DNA of 64,000 bases, taken from NCBI GenBank assembly GCA_003116975.1, contig BGKB01000014.1:1-64000 (forward strand), given 5' to 3'. Below the pieces are notes generated by a model, which had not been told where the DNA came from, did not search any database, and was given only the letters and a program-made list of their open reading frames with translations. A program made the translations under genes and the position numbers. The DNA comes from Aurantiochytrium sp. KH105. Taxonomy: Eukaryota; Sar; Bigyra; Thraustochytrida; Thraustochytriidae. Below, one piece after another: positions 57,004-64,000 of this stretch. Numbering within the stretch: position 1 is the first letter of the stretch; each line of letters opens with the position of its first letter.

Positions 57004-59349
57004 ATGCCCACCGGGAGCCTGCGAGCCAAATTAAGCAGCGCCTCGGCCTCGTTGCGCAGCGTGCCGAGCTTCGACGTCGGCGCCCTTCGTAGTCTGCGAA
57101 CCGGTGTTGGCGGCGGCAGCGGCAGTGGCGGTGGAGGCAGCAACGCTGAGAGCCCCAGAAGCCTCAACAGCACCATGAGCGGCAGCGAAAAGGGCGACCC
57201 TGACACGGGCCGAAACTCGCGCAAGGAGGGCCTTGCGCACCGCTACAGCGTCGGTGCCGTCGATGCCATTCAAGGCTCGCTGGACGACCTGAGCATTCTT
57301 GGCACAACCTCGGCCCCCTCTGACGATGACGATGACGACGCCGAGACCGCCTCTCTGGACAGCGGATCTCTCGCACCATCTCTATCCCAGAGCTTTGCCG
57401 GCCCCAAATCGCCCATGAAAAAAGTATCTTCGCGCAGAGTCTCGCTCAGAGTGCACCATCGCGGCGTAAAGCCAAGGTTAGCCTTTCCCGAGCCAACTGA
57501 GCTTGACGCAATTGAAGACAAGGCAAGCAAGAATGCCAGCGGATGGAAGGCTTGGATCAAAGGACACAGACGCGCCGTTGCAGACGACTCTCACTGGGTC
57601 TCTTATATCTTTCGGGAGGCCCCGAGACGCGACGTTGTGAGCTTTAATGAAGACGAAGTCATGGCGCTGCTTCGCTCGCACCTCAGTCAGACGCAATCAC
57701 CAAATGCAGACGTAGAACTTGCAACAATGGATCGTCCCTTTGATCTTGGAAGCGTCGAGTTTCCTCAGGGCTGGGGACTTTTGGAATGCAATAACGTTTC
57801 CTTACGAGGTCTCTCGTCTTCCGAGGCACTGTGCCTGCTCTCCGTAGCCCGCCAGCGCACAGCGTACCGTCTCGTCCTCTGTTCCCCGTTTGTCGTGTCC
57901 ATATTAAAGCACGGCCATTTCCGTCAGATCGCGTCCCTTGACGGCGCTGAGAGCCATGGGCATCTCATGTTGCTGTGTATGCTCTTTTTGGAAAAGCATG
58001 CGACAACGCGATGGCATCTATTTGCCGAGTCCGCGAACATCAATGCCAGCGACGCTTCGTTTGTGGAACTTCGAAGTGCACTATTGCGCGTGACTCAATA
58101 TGGAGGGATGCGCTCGCCGCTTCACCTAGAGAACGTCTTCGCGTCGCGACGCGACGACCATGTTGTGACAGTATGTCGTCTTCTCAACGTGTCCATCGCC
58201 TCTGCTCTCGCGCCCGCAGACGGTGGACCCCTCATTAACATTGACATGCATGATCTCTTTCTGGCCGATGAGGACGAAGGCCCGCGCCAGGTCTTGGAGG
58301 CTGTGCTTGCGCGATCGAGGGACGTGCTCAGCTTACTCTCGGTGTTTACCTTTATTCGCAGACTCTCCTCGACAGACGAGGAGGCGGCCATTTTCTTCTG
58401 CTGCTCGCTCGCACCTCTCATCATGGAGCCCGAAGATCCAGGTCTTCTCCGACGTCTGGGAAAGGAGGCCGCGCGCATCACGTACGAGTCTGAGGCCGCT
58501 CAGACACTGTACCCACTCGCCGGCGCCCTCTCACGCCGCATCTGCTCCTCTCCTTTGTCTGACGCGGATAGTGTGGCAAATTCTGCAGCCATCGTTAGTG
58601 CTCTACTTGGCGACCCGGTCACAGTCAACGGGCGCAGCGTCACAGAAGTTGAAGCTTCGGCCCACCTGGCTTCTCAGACATTTGATTCAATTGAATCTCT
58701 TGACAAGGCGTGGGCAGCCTCCCTTTTAGGAGCTCTTGTGCGTCATAAACTCGCAGAGCCGCTCATCTCTCCGTATCTCTACCGAGAGCTCTTGCTCGTG
58801 GCCCTCACAAACGATGGTGATCAAGTCGACTGCAATTATATGCTTCGACGCCTGTTGGCGCACGCGGCTACGCCAAGGCAGCGCTGCGTTCTCTCGTCTC
58901 TCTGCAAGGTCATTAATTATCTCTCAGAGGCCGTTGATGCAACAATGAGCGCGCAGCTTGTCAAAGTCTTTGCTCCCTGCGTTCTGGCCCCTGCCGCATT
59001 CCCACTCACGCGAAGAGAGCACATTGAAATTATACAAAGGGATCGCGATGCTATTGTAGCTGTCTTTAGTGTCATGCTTCGATTTTCAAACTACATCTTT
59101 GGTGACGAAGATGGCAACAAAATTGGCAACGAAGAGTCTTCGGCATCGCAGACGTCGTCATCGCAGGCGCCGTCATTCGCCGCGTCTCGGTGCCCCCCTC
59201 AGCCGACCTTGCCTTCGTCTTCATCGCCACATGTAACTGCGGCTGGCGCAAGTGCTGATGATGTTGGCAGCGGCGCCTCTACTCACATGAAGTCTAAATT
59301 AGGCTCTTGCGATACGGCCGCGATAATGGCATATTTTTCGCCCGAGTGA
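57004..59349 (+). CDS. RhoGAP-fold protein, possibly without catalytic arginine
   Basis: ATG 57004 (GTG upstream rejected) gives 781 residues. The first ~190 are Ser/Gly/Asp-rich and disordered. A helical domain at ~235-500 has segments like LSLLSVFTFIRRLS and EEAAIFFCCSLAPLIM, which resemble a divergent RhoGAP core. A second, clearer RhoGAP-like domain lies at ~560-690: LLGALVRHKLAEPLISPYLY, RQRCVLSSLCKVINYLSEAV, and MSAQLVKVFAPCVLAP. I do not see the GIFRxSG-type loop with the catalytic Arg in front of it; the equivalent region is NGRSVTEVEAS. It may bind Rho/Rac GTPases without activating hydrolysis, or use another Arg. The stop lies 82 bp from that of the convergent LRR-PH gene. Confidence 0.65.
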   Translation: MPTGSLRAKLSSASASLRSVPSFDVGALRSLRTGVGGGSGSGGGGSNAESPRSLNSTMSGSEKGDPDTGRNSRKEGLAHRYSVGAVDAIQGSLDDLSILGTTSAPSDDDDDDAETASLDSGSLAPSLSQSFAGPKSPMKKVSSRRVSLRVHHRGVKPRLAFPEPTELDAIEDKASKNASGWKAWIKGHRRAVADDSHWVSYIFREAPRRDVVSFNEDEVMALLRSHLSQTQSPNADVELATMDRPFDLGSVEFPQGWGLLECNNVSLRGLSSSEALCLLSVARQRTAYRLVLCSPFVVSILKHGHFRQIASLDGAESHGHLMLLCMLFLEKHATTRWHLFAESANINASDASFVELRSALLRVTQYGGMRSPLHLENVFASRRDDHVVTVCRLLNVSIASALAPADGGPLINIDMHDLFLADEDEGPRQVLEAVLARSRDVLSLLSVFTFIRRLSSTDEEAAIFFCCSLAPLIMEPEDPGLLRRLGKEAARITYESEAAQTLYPLAGALSRRICSSPLSDADSVANSAAIVSALLGDPVTVNGRSVTEVEASAHLASQTFDSIESLDKAWAASLLGALVRHKLAEPLISPYLYRELLLVALTNDGDQVDCNYMLRRLLAHAATPRQRCVLSSLCKVINYLSEAVDATMSAQLVKVFAPCVLAPAAFPLTRREHIEIIQRDRDAIVAVFSVMLRFSNYIFGDEDGNKIGNEESSASQTSSSQAPSFAASRCPPQPTLPSSSSPHVTAAGASADDVGSGASTHMKSKLGSCDTAAIMAYFSPE

Positions 59350-59431
59350 AAGACGCACATTCGAGGGAGGCACAATCAGCTCTCATCCTTGATGCAGCAG
59401 AAATATGTCAATATTTCGTGATCCTCCTGAT

Positions 59432-62400
59432 TCAGAGCTCAATGTCGTTCGATTCAAAATTGTAGATGTCTGCTGCGAGGGTCTCCTTTCTGTTCAAGTC
59501 CTGCACACCAGCTTTCTCGTCTCTGCTTGGATGTGGAGACCCCTTCTCCTTCTCCTTCTCTTCTTCCTCCTCTTCCTCTACCTCTCCTTCGCGTTTGTCT
59601 CCCTCTTCCATCTCGTCGTCTTCATCTTCTTCGTCATCATCCAGATCCTCATCCTCTTCGTCCTCTTCGAGAATTTGAGTGATGGTTTCGCGAAACCACG
59701 CACGCCATGCGACGGATTCAAAGTCTGCAGCAGGCCACCGACTTCGCGTGCGTTCACGCACAGCACGAAATGTGATCGTCTCTGCGGCTTCGGAGGCCTC
59801 GTCGAGAATGTCAGTAATGTCGTCTCGGAGGTTTTCGAGGACGTGCGGAGGACATAAAGATGGATTCTCCAGGTCTAACGACAATCCAGTATTGACTTCG
59901 CTGTTGGACTCTGCCTCCTCACTTTCATCAAACGCTCTCTGCGTAGTGGCAATATCGTACATGGACTCTCTCGCAACGCTGGCATCCACCGACACCATTC
60001 GATCCAAGTGCTGCTCCGTGCTCAGACTGTTTGCCTCAACGTGCAATTCGTTTTCCGCTTCAGCTTGCGACATGCGAGCTTCCTCGAGCCGTGCCCGCCG
60101 CTCCGTATTGAGCTGATCAAGCATTTCATTGAGTGTCTGGCACCACGTTCGTGCAGTGATTTCGTTAGCAAACTGAAGCTCGATGGAGTCTCGTCTGTCC
60201 ACATTGTCGAGCCTAATGCTGCGAGCCGCGTCAGTGTCACCCTTGGAGCCAAGCAACCGCAGCGTGCCCTGCCAAGAGCTGCGTGCGTCAACCAAAGAGT
60301 AAATGCGCTCAAAGGTCCAGAGCGGAATAGACTCTGCATGGGCAGACTTGCGGTTGCCTCGCGTGAAGCACAGTTTCTTATCATCTTCGGATACCCAGAA
60401 GAAGAAACCTCGTTTCATGCTCCAGCGTGATCCTCGTTTGAGCACGCTAGCGCCCACTTTAAGACTTGCCCGTCGTGCGGCAGCATCGTCTGACCCACTT
60501 CTCCGCATGGACTGCGCTTTTCCCGGCGACATTGGACGCGCAGGAAGCGGTGGGCTCTGTGGTCCTCTCTCGTCTTTGATTTCTAGTTCCATACCAAACT
60601 CATCAAGATTACAATTGTCGACACTTGTACCATGGTCAACACCATGGTGACCAAAACCATGTGATGATTCTTCCTTTTGGCCAAGGTCGGTCTCCAGAGG
60701 TTCTGGCCGGCTCCAACTACTTGCTGACACGGGAGACGCAGAACGTTCTCGCGGGGAGAGGGACGCCGAACGTTCTCGCGGGGAAAGACATGCTGGCTTC
60801 GGTGGCAGTTCTGGCGGCGGTGCTCCATCGGCTAGTCCCGCTGATGTTGATGATAATGACGACGCTCTGCGAAGTGTATCCAGTCGAGGAGGTCGCGCGG
60901 GCAACTGAGGTGTTGGGGAGGGCGACAGTGAGTCTACCTCGCTTGGCGTGTCATCGAGCGGCTTCGAATTTGAAGTGCTACTCATTTTGTTGATGTGATT
61001 TTCATACTGCGTTTTATCGACAGTGGAACTCTGGAGCTCCTCTTTTTCGTAATTGATTTGAATTCTCTCATCGTAAACGCTTTGAACCGCCGCCTCCTCC
61101 TCATCATCATCAGAATGACCATTGTCACCATCATCATCGTCACGAAAATTGCTCTGCACCTCGTTTCCATCATCGTAAATGCCTTGCATCTCACCATTTA
61201 CGTTACCTTGCACCTCTTCCGAATCTGCTGGCGTCTCTTCGAAAGTATTGACGCGTGCTTCCGTATGAGAGTCGGACCACATTGGAAGATGCGGCGCTAT
61301 ATGCTGAGCGTCTGTGTCACAAGGTGTCGACGATGCTGGCGCAAGTGACGTGGACATACATGGCTCATCTTGCACAAACTCTGGATCCGATGCGGACCCA
61401 CCTGGTGAGACGCTTTCTTCATCCATACTATCGTCTGCCTTTTCTTGGTCTTGCAAACGCATGTACTTTTCTCTCTCTCTTGCGTCCGCCAGGATAGTGG
61501 TCATTTCGGCATCGTGTTTCTCACGAACAGCATTTACCTCAGCTTGGAGAGAGTCATTACGATGACATAGCTCGCTGTGCTTTTCGAGCAAAGCATCTCG
61601 CTCCTCGGTGACGGACTGCTTTCGTGCCAAGAGCTTGTCATACTCTGTGCGTAGATCTTCGCGCTGAGCGCACAGACGATCATAAGCTTTCGATGCTTGT
61701 GCCACGTCCTGGAGAAGCGCTTCATGGATGCTGTTAGCATCGTTGAGATCACGCTGAGCGTTTGTGCGCTTGAACTCAAAGTCTTTTACGGACGCCGCTT
61801 GCTCGCTGCACTTGGCTTGGACGGTGGCGACGGATTTTTGGCATTGCTCATGCTCGGCCTCAAGGACCTCAAGCTTGGCACGAAGGCTCGCCGTGGACTC
61901 TTGAATAGAAGTCACCTCTCCCTTAAGCTCGTCCGTCTCAAGCTTAAGTGCCGCCTCACGCTGCTCCGCTGTCCTGGAGACTTGCTCGAGATCGCGCACC
62001 TCCTTTTCGACTGAGGCGACTTGCTTGTTCATACGTAAAACAAGTTCCATTGACGCTTCGTGCTCGCGCGTCTTAACATCAAGTTCCGCCTCAAGTACAC
62101 GTTTGCGTCTCGCGTGGGCCTCGACCTGCAAATTCGCACTTTGAACTGCGCTTTCGAGGCCTTGGCGCTCAATCTCCGCTTCTCGCTGACGCCGTAAGAG
62201 GGAAGAAGCCTCATTTTTCATGGCAGCAGTGGCAGCTTCTGCAGAGGCGATTTGGCTTTGAAGGGTTTCATTCTCGTGTTCCAGTGTGTGCAAGAGCTCC
62301 TTAGCTTTCGCTAACTTTTCCTCCGAGGGCGAGGCTGCTGCCTCGTCATGTTTGCCATGTGCTTCCCAAAATACTTGGGTCTGGGTCAAATGTTGTTGGG

Positions 62401-63310
62401 CACGGGAGAATTTCTCTTGCGCCGACGCGAGCTGCCTTTGCAGCGTGGCGCGCTTTTCCAGCTCGTCAAGAATGCGGTCCAGGGTCCACTCCTCGAAGGC
62501 TGCCGAATTTGCGTCCTCGTCCTTGGGAGGAGAATCTGCCACCGAGGGCGCAGAACTTGGCCCGAGCCTTAGGTCCGCAACGGCACAGCATTGACTCGCG
62601 ATGAGATCTGTAAATGCTCGTTTCGTCTGCAGACCAGTCTGATTATTTGCGAGGTCGAGCACGCGAAGATCTGTTTTGCCTTTGCAGAGGGCATCCGCCA
62701 ACTTACACGCGCCCTCGTCAAAGATGAAGTTGTCTGCCAGCCGCAAGGTATGAATGGAGACACCAACCGCTAAGGCCTTGGCAAACTGCGCAGCACCTCG
62801 GTCTCGGACGTTGTTGCGAGAGATGTCAAGTTGCTGAAGAGTTTGAGATTTGACAAGCGACTTGGCGAGCGCTTTGGCCCCGGATGCACTAATGTTATTT
62901 CCCTCGAGCTCGACGACTTCAAGTGTACGAAGAGAGTGTATCACGCGCGAGACCATTTTCGCACCTTCGCAATCAATGTTGTTATTGGCTAGGTTGAGTT
63001 TGCGGAGTCTGGAAGTGGGCGCTGATTGCGTGAGTTGAGTTGTGAGGACGTAAAGCCCGGACGTGTCGCTTGCTCCGGACTCTGTTTCGGCCAGAGCCGT
63101 GCTATCGAGTTTTAGGTCCTCGAGCGCTCGCATGTGCGAAATAAGGCCTCCAACACCTTCGCATCCACCTGGTCCAAGAACTTGTCGCACGCGCAATTTA
63201 CGGACTTTTGCCAGATCTGAAGGCGAGGTAGAAGAGGTTGAGGACTCATTGATTGTTAAGTCTCTCTCACCCTGAGTCTGCACTTTCTTGGCTGCTGCCA
63301 TGTTTTCCAT
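59432..63310 (-). CDS. LRR, coiled-coil and PH domain protein
   Basis: Using ATG 63308-63310 (MENMAAAKK; the upstream codon is TTG) the product has 1292 residues. Residues ~35-250 are ribonuclease-inhibitor-type LRRs (LRKLNLANNNIDCEGAKMVS, LQQLDISRNNVRDRGAAQFA, and three or four more). A coiled coil of ~330 residues follows (~270-600). An acidic, Pro-rich region has SH3-binding-like PPLPARPMSPG. A PH domain lies at ~960-1075 (KRGSRWSMKRGFFFWVSEDD ... EITARTWCQTLNEM). The C-terminus is a Glu/Asp-rich stretch of ~60 residues. The layout suggests a membrane-associated scaffold. No named ortholog is recognised, though LRR plus PH recalls cytoskeletal regulators such as CARMILs. Confidence 0.75.
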   Translation of the reverse strand: MENMAAAKKVQTQGERDLTINESSTSSTSPSDLAKVRKLRVRQVLGPGGCEGVGGLISHMRALEDLKLDSTALAETESGASDTSGLYVLTTQLTQSAPTSRLRKLNLANNNIDCEGAKMVSRVIHSLRTLEVVELEGNNISASGAKALAKSLVKSQTLQQLDISRNNVRDRGAAQFAKALAVGVSIHTLRLADNFIFDEGACKLADALCKGKTDLRVLDLANNQTGLQTKRAFTDLIASQCCAVADLRLGPSSAPSVADSPPKDEDANSAAFEEWTLDRILDELEKRATLQRQLASAQEKFSRAQQHLTQTQVFWEAHGKHDEAAASPSEEKLAKAKELLHTLEHENETLQSQIASAEAATAAMKNEASSLLRRQREAEIERQGLESAVQSANLQVEAHARRKRVLEAELDVKTREHEASMELVLRMNKQVASVEKEVRDLEQVSRTAEQREAALKLETDELKGEVTSIQESTASLRAKLEVLEAEHEQCQKSVATVQAKCSEQAASVKDFEFKRTNAQRDLNDANSIHEALLQDVAQASKAYDRLCAQREDLRTEYDKLLARKQSVTEERDALLEKHSELCHRNDSLQAEVNAVREKHDAEMTTILADAREREKYMRLQDQEKADDSMDEESVSPGGSASDPEFVQDEPCMSTSLAPASSTPCDTDAQHIAPHLPMWSDSHTEARVNTFEETPADSEEVQGNVNGEMQGIYDDGNEVQSNFRDDDDGDNGHSDDDEEEAAVQSVYDERIQINYEKEELQSSTVDKTQYENHINKMSSTSNSKPLDDTPSEVDSLSPSPTPQLPARPPRLDTLRRASSLSSTSAGLADGAPPPELPPKPACLSPRERSASLSPRERSASPVSASSWSRPEPLETDLGQKEESSHGFGHHGVDHGTSVDNCNLDEFGMELEIKDERGPQSPPLPARPMSPGKAQSMRRSGSDDAAARRASLKVGASVLKRGSRWSMKRGFFFWVSEDDKKLCFTRGNRKSAHAESIPLWTFERIYSLVDARSSWQGTLRLLGSKGDTDAARSIRLDNVDRRDSIELQFANEITARTWCQTLNEMLDQLNTERRARLEEARMSQAEAENELHVEANSLSTEQHLDRMVSVDASVARESMYDIATTQRAFDESEEAESNSEVNTGLSLDLENPSLCPPHVLENLRDDITDILDEASEAAETITFRAVRERTRSRWPAADFESVAWRAWFRETITQILEEDEEDEDLDDDEEDEDDEMEEGDKREGEVEEEEEEEKEKEKGSPHPSRDEKAGVQDLNRKETLAADIYNFESNDIEL

Positions 63311-64000
63311 CGCGTGTACAACGAACGTCAAGTTCCCCAGCGCTAGCCTGGCTTGGTCGCCCCGCCTCCTGACAAGACTCGGGCCGTCTCCGCCCGTGTT
63401 GAGCGTCGAAAGCGGAGCAGCGCGGCCGCTCAAGCTTATAAAATGTTTGGGCAGTACGCGAGGCTTCCTCGACTTGTCAGGCAGGCAAACAATAAGCAGT
63501 CCAGTTCAAGAGAGAAGAAGCTCCCATTCACCAGACTTTTAACGCAGCACCAAGGCCTGCACTGTGTTCTTCGTTGGTCCCATCCATCACGGACTCACCC
63601 CACTTGCGAGCAAAGCGGATCGAGCCGTTAGAGATTTTGTGTTCTGCAGACCGCGGCGATCGATGCGTATAATTTGCGTTCTGCAGACCGCGGCGAGACC
63701 TCTGCCTCGCGGGGCCGCAGACTCGACCCGACTCGGCTCGACTAAACTCGGTGGTGCACTCGCTGCGCGCGACGATGAAGGACCTCAAATTCTTCATCCG
63801 ACGGGCTTCCGGTACGTTGCAAAGATGGAGAAGGAGCTCTGCGGCCAGACGCAAGTACGCTCGTGAAAGGAGCCAAGCTAACCCTCGTGGGTGGAGGGCT
63901 GGATGGCTGGATGGCTGAATGGATGCGACGGGCGACCCACCACGACGTGCCGGACGCAAGACAGTCTTGCAGCAGTATCGCGGCTTGCTGCGCCAGACGC
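63311..64000. other. window-end region, gene unresolved
   Basis: This is the 5' side of the LRR-PH gene to the window edge. It contains the 19-bp direct repeat listed separately and short frames on both strands (e.g. 63528-63959 minus), none recognisable. A 5' exon of the neighbouring gene may lie here. Confidence 0.4.
63641..63696. repeat. 19-bp direct repeat, 37-bp period
   Basis: GTTCTGCAGACCGCGGCGA occurs at 63641-63659 and again, identical, at 63678-63696. The intervening 18 bp differ. Confidence 0.9.

Overview
The window is nuclear DNA from a GC-rich, intron-poor protist. It carries about 29 protein-coding genes, mostly single-exon, and three of them need GT-AG introns of roughly 120-260 bp. 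The gene repertoire points to a unicellular heterotroph with flagellated stages, most likely a thraustochytrid (Labyrinthulomycetes, stramenopiles). That set includes Frizzled-like and class C GPCRs, a PKA regulatory subunit, EGF-repeat surface proteins, ciliary genes, and mitochondrial citrate and malonate genes. The organism assignment is inferred from gene content and style, not from a database match. No rRNA, tRNA, CRISPR array or intact transposon was recognised.

Layout. 0-8 kb: a frameshifted Skp1-type GlcNAc-transferase, three unrecognised proteins and a membrane/coiled-coil protein. 8-22.2 kb: LZTFL1 (BBSome regulator), cystinosin, a Frizzled-like receptor, an RBM5/RBM10-like splicing factor, EF-hand mitochondrial glycerol-3-phosphate dehydrogenase, and a CDK20-like kinase. 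22-35.7 kb: an unknown 563-residue protein, a small basic protein, an EGF-repeat protein, a large alanine-rich coiled-coil rod, a kelch-BTB protein and the PKA regulatory subunit. 36.8-47 kb: DAW1 (dynein assembly), an ER-type glucose/hexose-6-phosphate dehydrogenase ending in RDEL, a coiled-coil protein, a redoxin, a 36-residue single-pass microprotein resembling mitoregulin, an RGS protein and ZNHIT2. 47-50.6 kb: a receptor with two PstS-like phosphate-binding-protein modules joined to a class C GPCR membrane domain. 50.6-52.6 kb: a gene-poor, AT-richer stretch. 52.6-63.4 kb: citrate carrier (three exons) head-to-head with an ACSF3-like malonyl-CoA synthetase, a RhoGAP-fold protein and an LRR/coiled-coil/PH protein.

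Themes. Strands alternate along most of the window, so many neighbours are divergent or convergent. Convergent 3' ends are tight, and one pair overlaps by 14 bp. The long divergent spacers hold almost all of the simple repeats (CTG, CACTG, GCTT, GAGAC, CACGTGCAG). Functions cluster loosely into GPCR/cAMP signalling (Frizzled-like, PstS-GPCR, RGS, PKA-R), cilia (LZTFL1, CDK20, DAW1) and carbon/redox supply for lipid synthesis (GPD2, ER G6PDH, citrate carrier, malonyl-CoA synthetase). The most novel items are the PstS-PstS-GPCR fusion and the intron-split microprotein at 43.3-43.5 kb.
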